In this document: one piece after another, positions 10,501 through 18,388 of the stretch | How the letters are laid out: each line of letters starts with the position of its first letter | Position numbering within the stretch: position 1 is the first letter of the stretch | Assembly (NCBI RefSeq): GCF_900110995.1 | Contig: NZ_FOJF01000001.1 | Location: 4,438,803-4,502,802, forward strand | From: Chitinophaga sp. YR573 | GTDB lineage: Bacteria; Bacteroidota; Bacteroidia; Chitinophagales; Chitinophagaceae | Length of the DNA: 64,000 nt | Direction of reading: 5' to 3' | Program-made: the position numbers and the translations under genes | Notes under the pieces: model-generated | Told to the model about the DNA's origin: nothing | The model's database searches: none | What the model saw: only the letters and a program-made list of their open reading frames with translations

Positions 10501-10616
10501 GGATCTGTGTAGATCCTTGTTTGCTGGGCTTTTGCCGCAGGTACAGTCAGTATACCCAGGGTAATCATGAATAAAAACAAATGTCCTGGAACAAGAAACT
10601 TTCTTATTAATTGCAT
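7545..10616 (-). CDS. Large secreted tetratricopeptide-repeat protein
   Basis: 1023 residues. A signal peptide with a hydrophobic core (about residues 11-28) ends at AKAQQ. Nearly all the rest is tetratricopeptide-like helical repeats: segments such as AKYYFHQNKLKEAIPLYEKA and ALLKLGLCYYNKDNEDKALT show the A-G-Y-F-A-P pattern. The C-terminus is a lysine-rich tail. TPR solenoids are protein-binding scaffolds, and this one should act in the periplasm. It is first in the operon with the barrel protein. Large TPR proteins of this size are common in Bacteroidota, but their partners are mostly unknown. Confidence 0.85.
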   Translation of the reverse strand: MQLIRKFLVPGHLFLFMITLGILTVPAAKAQQTRIYTDPDKVFKDAQQLFQQEKYAVAMQLFKQTIDNIGYFQETSRSLVKTDAVYYYTVCALKLGQPNAEKLALDFLALYNNNAREQLVSYQLAKYYFHQNKLKEAIPLYEKANIENLSNSEIAEAKFELAYCYFNVKDFQKAQPLFGSIKEIPGKYYIPANYYYGFIAYYNHQYIDALTSFQRVVNDPKYSNIVPYYIAEIYYFQGKRDQLISYAEPLVKKGGLYYEAEMKQLLGQAYFERKEYQKALNYLQEYQDNAESVRKEDIYQLSYSYYQTGNFAKAISGFKQLSSEKDSLGQNSMYLLGDCYLRTGQKANARNAFAFCARNSANAQQQEISRFNYGKLSYELGYQDAAITELTSFVGTYPQSAYNKEAREILVNLLVNTNNYKDALSIIENIPDKTPTVQKAYQKVAYGRATELINDQQLAEADRLLDIALKNPYDNNVTQLAHFWKAEIAMRQNNTDAAISHLNTYLTGAVPASGEANAQTASYNMGYNLLKKEDYTRALQHFEAAQRTTGPNAARITNDAIIRSADCYYMLKDYPKATALYDKIINGNLPGSDYATYQKSIILGIQGKQAEKLSMLKQLGDKFPTSNFSNDADLEIANTYLAQEKYTEAIPYLDNVLRKQPNGPNAPRALLKLGLCYYNKDNEDKALTYYRQVVEKFPNSPEANEALSSVKDIYVGQGKTDAYVALLKSTGRTVSTSVEDSLTYATAESKFMSNDCAGATVAFNNYLQKYPNGQFVLPAQFYKSECAYNNKDYTNALPGYEFVLSKNNSLYAERSALQAANINFFQQKNYEKARTYYLQLQDLSTTKENTFTATRGLLRSNYQLKHWDEVSNYAEILLSSSNISTDDQITGHFYLGRAEQEQSQYDDAIKEYKVAAGMTKSEIGAEARYNIAWCLFQKNDLTNAEKAGFDVIKNTPGYEQWVAKSYILLGDIYAQQKDYFNAKATYQSIAENCTIPALKQEAKDKLAKAEADEKSASKMKSNK

Positions 10617-10725
10617 GCTTTTAACCTGTTATAAACTTAAATATGCGTTTTAAAACGAATCCTGAACGGAATTATTTTCCATTCAGAATCAATACGTAAT
10701 GCCTTCAGGGTAACATAAACAGGAG

Positions 10726-10733
10726 CAAATATA
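10726..10733 (-). promoter_or_regulatory. Candidate -7 box for the TPR/barrel operon
   Basis: On the minus strand the sequence reads TATATTTG, an exact match to the Bacteroidota -7 consensus TAnnTTTG. It lies 110 bp upstream of the TPR protein start. No TTTG is seen at the usual -33 distance. Confidence 0.35.
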
Positions 10734-10895
10734 GCTATTTCGGGAAAGGTTTAACTTCTCAAGAATCAAACCAATTTCTCACTATGAACCTGAATTTCAA
10801 TGATAACGCCTGTGGTAGGGCTAAAAGTATTTTTTTCTCAAACTACCCAACCTTTAGTCTTTTGTTACCAGTTTATAATGGTAAATCACAATTCT

Positions 10896-11261
10896 ATGAA
10901 GAAAATGCTTTGTTTTTTATTAGTTATCACGGCAGCGATGGCATATCTCACATCCTGTAAAAAGGAAAGTTCTATCAACCCTACTTTAAATGCTTTAGGC
11001 TTGAAAGATACCTTAACAGATACCATACCTCATCACCCAACTGATTCATTACCACATGATTCCGTTCATTGTCATCCGCACGATACGATTCCGCATGACA
11101 CAATTCCTCATTTCCCGCATGATACAGTGCCGTACCCACCGTACGATACATTTCCTCACAATCCGATAGATACGCCTTTTAATCCACCGGTATATCCACC
11201 AGTATATCCACCGATAGACAGCTTCCCTAACCATGATTCATTATCTGTAAGACATGGATAA
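10896..11261 (+). CDS. His/Pro/Asp-rich low-complexity lipoprotein
   Basis: 121 residues from the ATG at 10896. This start was chosen because it directly gives a lipoprotein signal (MKKMLCFLLV..., lipobox LTSC, Cys21); the frame continues 96 bp upstream but would bury the signal. After the lipobox and a 25-residue spacer the protein is almost only His, Pro, Asp and Thr/Ser, in short repeats of the type HDTIPHDTIPH, then PPVYPPVYPP. No known domain is recognised. Histidine- and aspartate-rich tails may bind divalent metals; this is only a suggestion. It lies just upstream of an ECF sigma factor gene, separated by a terminator hairpin. Confidence 0.65.
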   Translation: MKKMLCFLLVITAAMAYLTSCKKESSINPTLNALGLKDTLTDTIPHHPTDSLPHDSVHCHPHDTIPHDTIPHFPHDTVPYPPYDTFPHNPIDTPFNPPVYPPVYPPIDSFPNHDSLSVRHG

Positions 11262-11339
11262 TGTAACTATTGGTAAAATATTTTCGTTTAAGAGCTGATT
11301 AAATTGGGTCAGTATTTTTATGTAAGCATTTAAATATTG

Positions 11340-11362
11340 CCGGTCACTTTTGTGACCGGTTT
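11340..11362 (+). terminator. Intrinsic terminator after the His-rich lipoprotein gene
   Basis: Arms CCGGTCAC (11340-11347) and GTGACCGG (11352-11359) with a TTTT loop, followed by TTT. It ends the lipoprotein transcript immediately before the sigma factor gene. Confidence 0.6.
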
Positions 11363-11413
11363 AAGTGCTTGATAATAACACCTTGTTCTGTACGCATATA
11401 TGTAAGGCATCAG

Positions 11414-11953
11414 TTGGAAGACATTCAGGAATTGATTCATAAGTGTTTGATTAATGATCGTGGTGGTCAGGAAAAACTTTATCGTAAGTTTTACCCGGCC
11501 CTGTACCTCTTATGCAAAAAATTCTTTAAAGATGAAAATGACGCAGTGGAAGCTTTGAATGATGGAATGTTGAAAGTTTTTAAGAACATTGGACAGTATA
11601 ATGAGGATAAGGGGGCATTTTTTAACTGGGTATATACTATTGTGCGGAATGCGGCTTGTGATAAACTGAAAAGGGATCATACCTACACATTTACTTCTTC
11701 AGATATGACAGACCTTGTTATTGCCGGTGCTGATAATCCTCTTTCAGACCTGGAATGGAAGGATATCTACCAGTTATTACAGGTATTACCACCAGGGACA
11801 AGGGCTGTATGTGTGTTGTATTACTTAGAGGGCTTTTCGATTAATGAGATTTGTGGACAATTACAATTAAGTGCAGGAACAGTGAAATGGCACCTGAGTG
11901 AAACCAGGATGAAGATGAAACCTGTGTTGCTGAAATATCATTCTAAAAAATAA
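11414..11953 (+). CDS. RNA polymerase ECF-type sigma-70 factor
   Basis: Sigma region 2 (about LYRKFYPALYLLCKKFF through FFNWVYTIVRNAACDKLKRD) and region 4 (LPPGTRAVCVLYYLEG, then the helix-turn-helix SINEICGQLQLSAGTVKWHLSETR) are clear. The start is uncertain because no ATG precedes region 2 in frame. TTG at 11414 is preferred: TAAGG lies 7 nt upstream and it gives the usual N-terminus just before DIQELI. A TTG at 11369 would add 15 residues. The next gene starts 10-37 bp downstream and encodes a membrane protein, which may act as the anti-sigma partner. No classical FecR gene is present. Confidence 0.88.
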   Translation: MEDIQELIHKCLINDRGGQEKLYRKFYPALYLLCKKFFKDENDAVEALNDGMLKVFKNIGQYNEDKGAFFNWVYTIVRNAACDKLKRDHTYTFTSSDMTDLVIAGADNPLSDLEWKDIYQLLQVLPPGTRAVCVLYYLEGFSINEICGQLQLSAGTVKWHLSETRMKMKPVLLKYHSKK

Positions 11954-11963
11954 TTCCAGTATA

Positions 11964-13433
11964 GTGGATGAGCATTATTTAAATAAAGAAATGTCAGAGG
12001 GGGGCAAGCCGCCTATCCCGATCCCTTCTGTGGATCGGGCCTGGGCAGGCATGGAGCAATTGCTGGATGCTGAGTTGCCGGTGACGTCTGTTAGATATAA
12101 CAGGTTGCCGGGGCTGAAGGTGCTCGTTATGGTGATGCTGATGTTTTCTTTAAAAGGGGGAGAGGAAAGTGTTTCAAAGATTTCTTTGAAAGGACAGGAT
12201 GATGCTAGTCTATATGTAAATAATAAACAAAATAAAGTTGCTCATAATATATCAGTTGATAATTCTTTGATCAATGCAGATACTATATCAGAAATTAATA
12301 AAAATCATCTGTCAGATGTAAAGACCGGAGAGATATCAGATACAAAAAATAATACGAATAAAACAGAGATACTAAATACAAATAATAGGAATAAAAAAGA
12401 GATATCAGACACAAGAAATAATGCGAATAAAACAGAGATAGTAAATACAAATAATAGGAATAAAAAAGACATATCAGACACAAGAAATAATGCGAATAAA
12501 ACAGAGATCCTAAATGCAGATAACAAGAATAAAAAAGAGATAACAAGTACAAAAAATAATAAACATAAAACAGAGATACTAAACACAGGTAAAAAGAATC
12601 AGAAGCATAAAACAGAGAAACAGAAAGAAGATTTTATTACAGATGATAATCAAAACTCATTTGCAGGAACTCCTTCTTCTGCTCCCGGAACTCCCTGGAT
12701 ATATGGTTCTTCTCCCGGATTTTCCCGTACAGCATTAAATTTATCTACTCTTCCTTTACATAAAGAAGATCCGAAGAAATTAATGCATAAAGATATGCAG
12801 ATATCACCTCTTCAGACAGCTGATAAAAAAGATCATCCAAAGGTAAGGACATGGAGTTTTTGGGGACAATTAAACACGCCTATACCACTCTACGGTAGTA
12901 AGTATTATTCGGCTGATCCTAAAGGCAACAACCAGTTTTACAGGAATTTAATCCCTTCAATACGTATAGAAAAGAAGATAGGAAAATCATCTGTATCCGC
13001 AGATCTGCAACCATTTACCAGTCTGCTGTTACCACTGACTGTTTCACCTTCAAATCCAGATAGCACTGCACCGGGGGATACGCTGGGCGTCACTGTTAAA
13101 AGAAAGATGGTTAAACAATTTGGATCAGGGATCACCTTACAATACCATTATCCGCTGTATAAAAACTGGACTATCAGTGGCGGTATAGGAGGGGCCTGGT
13201 GGCAGAAGGCAATTGTTACGCAAACAAAGTACGATACGACTACCGTTCTTGCGGCTACAAAAGACGACTGGAAAGGGTATCCCCGTTTTATATTTACCGG
13301 TACTATTGAATTGCATTATGATATTCCCAAATGGCAAATGGGACTGCGTACTGCTGTCCCGTTGAATAAGTCTGCCAGTGATTTAGGCAGGCGGTTGCAG
13401 GTGGAATTCCTGTTACGGAGAAGGATAAGGTAG
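11964..13433 (+). CDS. Membrane protein with 23-residue tandem repeats and a C-terminal beta-barrel-like domain
   Basis: 489 residues from the GTG at 11964; an ATG at 11991 would remove nine. The N-terminal 48 residues (MSEGGKPPIPIPSVDRAWAG...) are short and probably cytoplasmic. One hydrophobic helix (about 49-64) follows. Residues 124-215 hold four copies of a 23-residue Asn/Lys-rich repeat (ISDT-NN--NKTEILN-NN-NKK-), then a low-complexity linker. The last 190 residues (from about RTWSFWGQLN) alternate polar and aromatic residues and end in RRRIR, resembling an outer-membrane barrel-like domain. Position after an ECF sigma gene and the single N-terminal TM helix suggest a sigma regulator. 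The family is not recognised. Confidence 0.65.
   Translation: MDEHYLNKEMSEGGKPPIPIPSVDRAWAGMEQLLDAELPVTSVRYNRLPGLKVLVMVMLMFSLKGGEESVSKISLKGQDDASLYVNNKQNKVAHNISVDNSLINADTISEINKNHLSDVKTGEISDTKNNTNKTEILNTNNRNKKEISDTRNNANKTEIVNTNNRNKKDISDTRNNANKTEILNADNKNKKEITSTKNNKHKTEILNTGKKNQKHKTEKQKEDFITDDNQNSFAGTPSSAPGTPWIYGSSPGFSRTALNLSTLPLHKEDPKKLMHKDMQISPLQTADKKDHPKVRTWSFWGQLNTPIPLYGSKYYSADPKGNNQFYRNLIPSIRIEKKIGKSSVSADLQPFTSLLLPLTVSPSNPDSTAPGDTLGVTVKRKMVKQFGSGITLQYHYPLYKNWTISGGIGGAWWQKAIVTQTKYDTTTVLAATKDDWKGYPRFIFTGTIELHYDIPKWQMGLRTAVPLNKSASDLGRRLQVEFLLRRRIR
12333..12608 (+). repeat. Four tandem 69-bp coding repeats
   Basis: Units begin at 12333, 12402, 12471 and 12540. The first three are nearly identical at DNA level; the fourth has diverged. 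Each encodes 23 residues rich in Asn, Lys and Thr. The unit is a multiple of three, so copy changes would keep the frame and only alter linker length. Confidence 0.85.
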
Positions 13434-13441
13434 CAGACACA

Positions 13442-13482
13442 CCAAAAGCATATACATTCTGTAAGAACGTATATGCTTTTGG
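13442..13482. terminator. Bidirectional terminator hairpin
   Basis: Perfect 14-bp arms 13442-13455 and 13469-13482 with a 13-nt loop. The arms carry AAAA/TTTT at their outer ends. It sits between convergent genes, 8 bp past the rightward stop and 39 bp past the leftward stop. Confidence 0.65.
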
Positions 13483-13520
13483 CGTCCGGTTAGCCAACGG
13501 AGAAAGTGTGACTTCTGAGA

Positions 13521-14453
13521 TTAATTCAAATAATAAAGGTGGATTCCGCTACCACGACCTTTAGAGCCAACGCCACTTAAAGACACGGTAAACTCTACAG
13601 GATCCTTGCTGGCTTTAATCTCGAAGTCAGCGGTAGGCGTAGCCCATCCATATCCCCAGGAAATTTGTGAGTAAGTATTGGTACGTTTATAACGGGCCCA
13701 TTTAGCAGCAGCACTTCCTACATTCATCCATGCATCAGTAGAACCTGAATGGGCGACTATCTTTCCATTCTCTACAAGGATAGTATGTTTAATCACTACT
13801 TTCCCGCGTGTGCTACCCCATAACCATTTAATCGTAACATTTCTAACTGTTGATGTATAGGCAGTCCTGGCATTACTATCCTTTGAGTCCGAATTATCTT
13901 CTTTCAGAAGAAACATGTTTGCCAGTACATTATCATAAACAAGTCCCTGTGCATTATACACAGCTGTTGTAGTGAATTGTTTTCCTTTACTGCTCCAGGT
14001 TAGTTCTACAAGACCTTGTCCCAGCCGGACTAAAGTATCAAGAGCAGAACCTAACTTTACACGGAGATCCACAGCCTTCTCATCTCCGGCCTGACGTGCA
14101 GTTGTGAGTTCCTGGTTCCTTTCGCTGATAGTACGCAGGGTGAAAGACGATGCATCTGTACCATCAAAATATGGTATCAGATTATCCTCATTCAATAATT
14201 GTTCTTTTGTACTTCTTAATAGTTCAGGATTGATGGTTTCGTTAATAAAACGATAACCGGTGAGCTTGATATCTACTACCGCCTGTCCATTCCAGAACGT
14301 GATGGTAGAATCTAGTTGTTCACGAACACGTGCTTGATTCACATTTGATTGAGGTTGTTGTTCCTGGCTATTCTGCTGGTCTTTTTTACAGCTCCAGATG
14401 AATAATGGAACACAAACTACTAAGAGGGAAGTTTTCAGATGTTGGGTTTTCAT
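13521..14453 (-). CDS. Unknown lipoprotein
   Basis: 310 residues starting at an ATG. A lipoprotein signal peptide ends with IWSC at about residue 22, so the protein is lipid-anchored. A Gln/Asn-rich linker follows (KKDQQNSQEQQPQSNVNQ). The remainder is soluble and without a domain I recognise; the C-terminal third, including the segments RNVTIKWLWGS, GYGWATPTADFEIKA and FTVSLSGVGSKG, looks beta-rich. It faces the sigma/barrel pair convergently and has a long, repeat-bearing upstream region. Function unknown. Confidence 0.7.
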   Translation of the reverse strand: MKTQHLKTSLLVVCVPLFIWSCKKDQQNSQEQQPQSNVNQARVREQLDSTITFWNGQAVVDIKLTGYRFINETINPELLRSTKEQLLNEDNLIPYFDGTDASSFTLRTISERNQELTTARQAGDEKAVDLRVKLGSALDTLVRLGQGLVELTWSSKGKQFTTTAVYNAQGLVYDNVLANMFLLKEDNSDSKDSNARTAYTSTVRNVTIKWLWGSTRGKVVIKHTILVENGKIVAHSGSTDAWMNVGSAAAKWARYKRTNTYSQISWGYGWATPTADFEIKASKDPVEFTVSLSGVGSKGRGSGIHLYYLN

Positions 14454-14878
14454 TGGTGTTAATTAAAAGGTGAATTGGCTAACCAGGAGAATCATGGGTT
14501 TTTCAATGATTATAGGTTATATGGTCATTAAGCAGCAATACAAGTATCTATGCAGATGGTTATCCGGCATTAATTAAGCAGCAGCATAGTTATCTGACAC
14601 AGTATGATTAATTAAGCAGCAGTATCATTATTTAAGCAGCAATATGGTTATCAAAACACAGTATGGTTATCAATATCATTATCTAAGCAGATAATGTTGG
14701 GCTAATACAATATTAACGTAATTAGTATAAACTATCCAGTTTTTTGTATTCAAAAATTTGATTATATTATTTCAGATATAATTGTCAAGTGGAGATAATC
14801 ATAATTAATTCTATTTTTGGCCCGCAACATCCAGCATGTTTTGAGGGATAATTATTTTTGTGAATCAAATCTGTCTAT
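14454..14878. repeat. Intergenic region with dispersed TTAAGCAGCA repeats
   Basis: 425 bp with no coding frame. The motif TTAAGCAGCA followed by rTAT or GCATA occurs at about 14528, 14574, 14612 and 14631, with a decayed copy (CTAAGCAGATAA) near 14684. GTTATC and CATTAT segments recur between copies. Spacing is irregular, so this is neither a simple tandem repeat nor a CRISPR array. The right end carries a promoter-like element for the DoxX gene. Confidence 0.5.
14853..14860 (+). promoter_or_regulatory. Candidate -7 box for the DoxX gene
   Basis: TATTTTTG matches the Bacteroidota -7 consensus and ends 18 bp before the DoxX ATG. A second match lies at 14812-14819. A correctly spaced -33 TTTG is not evident. 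Confidence 0.35.
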
Positions 14879-15289
14879 ATGAAAAAACTATTTTCCACAG
14901 GCTACACAAACGGATCAGTAAACCTTTCTCTTTTCCTGCTTCGCGTAGTATTTGGCGGGTTGATTTTCTTTCAGCATGGTTATGAAAAGCTGATAAAATA
15001 CTCCACCTTACGATATGGCTTCCCTGATCCTTTTAAGATAGGTTCAACATTGTCCTTCTCACTGGTAGCCTTTGCGGAAGGGATCTGTTCTATTTTATTA
15101 GTATTGGGATTACTAACCCGTCTGGCAGCTATCCCACTGGTAATTACCATGGGTGTAGTCGTTTTTATGATAAAACAACATGCCTCAATAGGAGATAGGG
15201 AATTACCCATCATGTATCTCTGTGCGTTCTTAGTTATCCTCTTCGCAGGACCGGGAAAAGCCAGCGTAGATAAATTACTTGGCAAATAA
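14879..15289 (+). CDS. DoxX family membrane protein
   Basis: 136 residues with about four hydrophobic helices (starting near residues 16, 54, 78 and 105) and the DoxX-type opening LLRVVFGGLIFFQHGYEKL. DoxX proteins are small inner-membrane proteins, some linked to thiosulfate:quinone reduction or redox/organic-acid metabolism, but most members are uncharacterised. It ends 45 bp upstream of the sensor kinase gene on the same strand and could share its transcript; a functional link is not shown. Confidence 0.85.
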   Translation: MKKLFSTGYTNGSVNLSLFLLRVVFGGLIFFQHGYEKLIKYSTLRYGFPDPFKIGSTLSFSLVAFAEGICSILLVLGLLTRLAAIPLVITMGVVVFMIKQHASIGDRELPIMYLCAFLVILFAGPGKASVDKLLGK

Positions 15290-15334
15290 GACCGGTTAAA
15301 TATTGAGAGTGCCGTAGTAAACAAGAACGTTCGA

Positions 15335-18300
15335 ATGAAATTCATTTTATCCCTTTCCTTTATCCTGATACAGATAAACCTGTCTTTTGCCAATCAGCAA
15401 CAGGAGCCATATACCATACATCACTTTACTGACCAGGACGGACTACCGCAGAACAGTGTAAAATACATTATGCCGGATGAAAATGGGTTTATATGGATGG
15501 CTACTGAAAATGGGTTGGTAAGATTTGACGGGAACCGTTTTTTGAATTTCGGCACCAGCAATACTGGCATACAAAGCAGCCGTATGCATTATATTTATCC
15601 CAACGCAAAGAAAAATGGTATCCTGGCAAGGACAATAAGGAATGAGGTGATGGCTGTTCACAATGGAAGGGCAGATTTACTTGTTACTGCTCCTGGAGAT
15701 TTTGATTACCTGTGGTTCAATGATGTATCAAATATTTATCCTGTTAATGGCTTGCCCAACGTGTTTTTAAATGAGGCCCGTGCAGCCAGTTATCTGATAC
15801 CTGCAGAATCGGATGCATATTTTGATATCAGAGGGGATACCATCAGATTTATGAAAGGAGGGATGGAACGTTACAAAATGAGCTACCCGCATCCCTATCC
15901 AGGTCGCTCATTTACACTGAAGGATCAGCTTTGTTATTTTGAAAAAAACGGGCAATTCATCCTGCTTAAACGGGAAGGAGCTTATAAGCTCAATCTCACA
16001 GGAGATCTGTTACAGAATCCCGGATGGCACTCTCTTAAAAAACAACCGGAAATATACTGGAATTTTGGGGCCGGACAATTGTTCCTTTATTTAGATGAGT
16101 CCTTCTACAGACTGGAATTGTCTGACTCATCTACCATACGGTCCACATTGGTCATGAGAGGATTGGATTTTAAGAAGAACAGGATTTTAGCTGTTTATCA
16201 TGATGAAATACATCACCGGATTTTCCTGGGTAGTGTTACCAGGGGATTGTATATATGCAGCCAGCAGCAGTTCAGGTGCTTAAAAGCCGGAAGAGAAGAA
16301 GATGAAGTATATTATGCACAGGCTCCCTTCGGAGAGCATAGTATTGTAACACCGCTGGGGATGGTATTGGACCCCATTACCGGAAAAAAGACCCTGGCGC
16401 CACGACTGAGTAAAGTAGAGTTCCCTGATAGATATAGTATCACACGGGATTTTAACGGGAACTACTGGTACAAAAACCATAAAGAATTATTGAAGTTTAA
16501 CGGCGATTTTACGACTCTGTTATGGAAACAAAAACTAGATGATGAAATTAACCAGTTATATATAGATAAGAATGGCCGTTTGTGGGTAGGAATGAAAAGA
16601 AGCGGATTATATTTTCTGGAAACAGCGGCTGACAGTCCACAACTGCAATTATACACGGCAGTAGTGAAAGATATTACCTATATCACCAGGGGTGATCAGC
16701 ATGTGTTATGGACTGCGACGCAAAAGGGGTTGTCACGTATTGATTTATCAACGCGTAAGATTGATACTGTACCAGGACTTAACAATCTTTATATACGAAG
16801 CCTTTATGCACCTTCAGATAAGGAAGTATGGATCACAACTTATGATCACGGGGTCTTTCTGTATAAAGACGGACGTCTTGTAAATCTTCCGGCGGATCAG
16901 AAAAAATATTTGGAAACGGCCCATTGCATTGTGATGGATGATCAGGGCTATCTCTGGATCACGACCAATAACGGACTCTTTCAGACAAGTTACCGGGATG
17001 CACTGGATTTTGCAGCAGGGAGGCTGAAGGACTTATTCTATCTTTATTATGGAAAAGAACAGGGCTTTAATACCAATGAATTCAACGGTGGTTGTCAACC
17101 CTGTGCGCTGCAATTGCAGAACGGAGATATCTCTTTGCCCTCCCTGGATGGTCTGGTATATTTCACCCCCTCTAAAATACGGGCAGAGTTGCCGGAGAGG
17201 GAAATATTTATAGACCAGATAGAGTTGGATGCAAAAATAATGGATGCGAAAGGAGTCATTAACCTGCCTGACAATTTCCGGAATGTAAGGCTTTCAATCA
17301 GCACACCGTATTTCGGAGATCCCCAAAATTTACATCTGTATTATTCGCTGGAAGAGGAGGGAAAATACGATAAGGAACTATGGTTAGAGATGAGTACTAA
17401 CAGGATCATAGAATTCTCATCTATGCATTCAGGAAAATATATTCTCCGGATCCGTAAATTGAATGGTTTTGGCAAAAATAATATAACGGAAAAAGTATTT
17501 ACTATTCTGGTGGAGAAAGCATTCTATGAAACCATCTGGTTCAGGATACTGATGGGGATTGCAGTCCTGCTGGCGGGGTTTGCATTCTCCTGGTTACGGG
17601 TGAGGAGAGTGGAAAGTAAAAATCAGGTACTGGCATTGCGGGTAACGGAGCGCACCCGCGAATTAAAAGAAACGCTGGACAATCTTCAGACCTCTGAACA
17701 GCAATTGCGCAGACAGGGATTTATTCAGCAACGATTAATTGCGGCTATTTCGCACGATCTGAAAACGCCGTTGAAATATATGATGCAGGTAATTGGCAAA
17801 GGAGATGAACAGAGAAATGGGATCGGGAAAGATGAACGGAACGTTATTTATGAAAGCCTGTACAGCATGTTCCATCTTGTAGAGAACCTGATCCAGTATC
17901 TGAAGTCACAATTCATGGATGACGTTTCATCTCTGGAAATGGTAGATCTCGGAGAGCTGCTGGAAGAGAAAGCGAATATCTTCCGGGTAGTTTCCCGGGC
18001 CAAGGAAATTACTATCATCAATAATACAGCACTTCATACTGTTGTGCTGGTTAACAGGCAACTGCTGGCGATAGTAATACATAATCTCATTGATAATGCT
18101 GTAAAATATACCCGGAAAGGGTCTATACAATTAGAAACATTTTGTAATGAGGAAGAGATACTTATCCGGTTTATTGATACCGGGGTAGGAATGTCGCCAG
18201 CTATAATTAACTGGATTGATCAATATAGAATGGGAGTCCCCATTATGGAGGGCAAGCCGGCTTCCCATGATGGTATTGGATTAATAATGGTGATGGAGCT

Positions 18301-18388
18301 TTTACAACTGATCAATGGCAATATGAGCGTAAGTTCGAATAACGGCTATGGAACTGTTGTAGATATCACACTGACTGTTATCAGATAG
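15335..18388 (+). CDS. Reg_prop/Y_Y_Y periplasmic-sensing histidine kinase
   Basis: 1017 residues. A signal peptide (ending near SFANQ) is followed by a periplasmic beta-propeller of ligand-sensor repeats (FIWMATENGLVRFDG, RLWVGMKRSGLYF, YLWITTNNGLFQT) and a Y_Y_Y immunoglobulin-like domain (about 620-725). One TM helix lies at about 733-757, then a short coiled coil and the HisKA domain with phosphoacceptor His807 in ISHDLKTPLKY. The ATPase domain has NLIDNAVKY (near 916), DTGVG (near 947) and DGIGL (near 978). Unlike hybrid systems of this architecture it ends without a receiver or AraC domain. The separate NarL-type regulator is encoded convergently, overlapping its 3' end by 8 bp, and is the likely partner. 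Confidence 0.92.
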   Translation: MKFILSLSFILIQINLSFANQQQEPYTIHHFTDQDGLPQNSVKYIMPDENGFIWMATENGLVRFDGNRFLNFGTSNTGIQSSRMHYIYPNAKKNGILARTIRNEVMAVHNGRADLLVTAPGDFDYLWFNDVSNIYPVNGLPNVFLNEARAASYLIPAESDAYFDIRGDTIRFMKGGMERYKMSYPHPYPGRSFTLKDQLCYFEKNGQFILLKREGAYKLNLTGDLLQNPGWHSLKKQPEIYWNFGAGQLFLYLDESFYRLELSDSSTIRSTLVMRGLDFKKNRILAVYHDEIHHRIFLGSVTRGLYICSQQQFRCLKAGREEDEVYYAQAPFGEHSIVTPLGMVLDPITGKKTLAPRLSKVEFPDRYSITRDFNGNYWYKNHKELLKFNGDFTTLLWKQKLDDEINQLYIDKNGRLWVGMKRSGLYFLETAADSPQLQLYTAVVKDITYITRGDQHVLWTATQKGLSRIDLSTRKIDTVPGLNNLYIRSLYAPSDKEVWITTYDHGVFLYKDGRLVNLPADQKKYLETAHCIVMDDQGYLWITTNNGLFQTSYRDALDFAAGRLKDLFYLYYGKEQGFNTNEFNGGCQPCALQLQNGDISLPSLDGLVYFTPSKIRAELPEREIFIDQIELDAKIMDAKGVINLPDNFRNVRLSISTPYFGDPQNLHLYYSLEEEGKYDKELWLEMSTNRIIEFSSMHSGKYILRIRKLNGFGKNNITEKVFTILVEKAFYETIWFRILMGIAVLLAGFAFSWLRVRRVESKNQVLALRVTERTRELKETLDNLQTSEQQLRRQGFIQQRLIAAISHDLKTPLKYMMQVIGKGDEQRNGIGKDERNVIYESLYSMFHLVENLIQYLKSQFMDDVSSLEMVDLGELLEEKANIFRVVSRAKEITIINNTALHTVVLVNRQLLAIVIHNLIDNAVKYTRKGSIQLETFCNEEEILIRFIDTGVGMSPAIINWIDQYRMGVPIMEGKPASHDGIGLIMVMELLQLINGNMSVSSNNGYGTVVDITLTVIR

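Noticed and set aside
9420-10574. Plus-strand frames inside the large TPR gene
   Set aside because: Antisense shadows with hydrophobic, low-information translations.
14527-14696. CRISPR-like direct repeats
   Set aside because: Spacings vary, the repeat is only 10-14 bp and copies are imperfect; no cas genes lie nearby.
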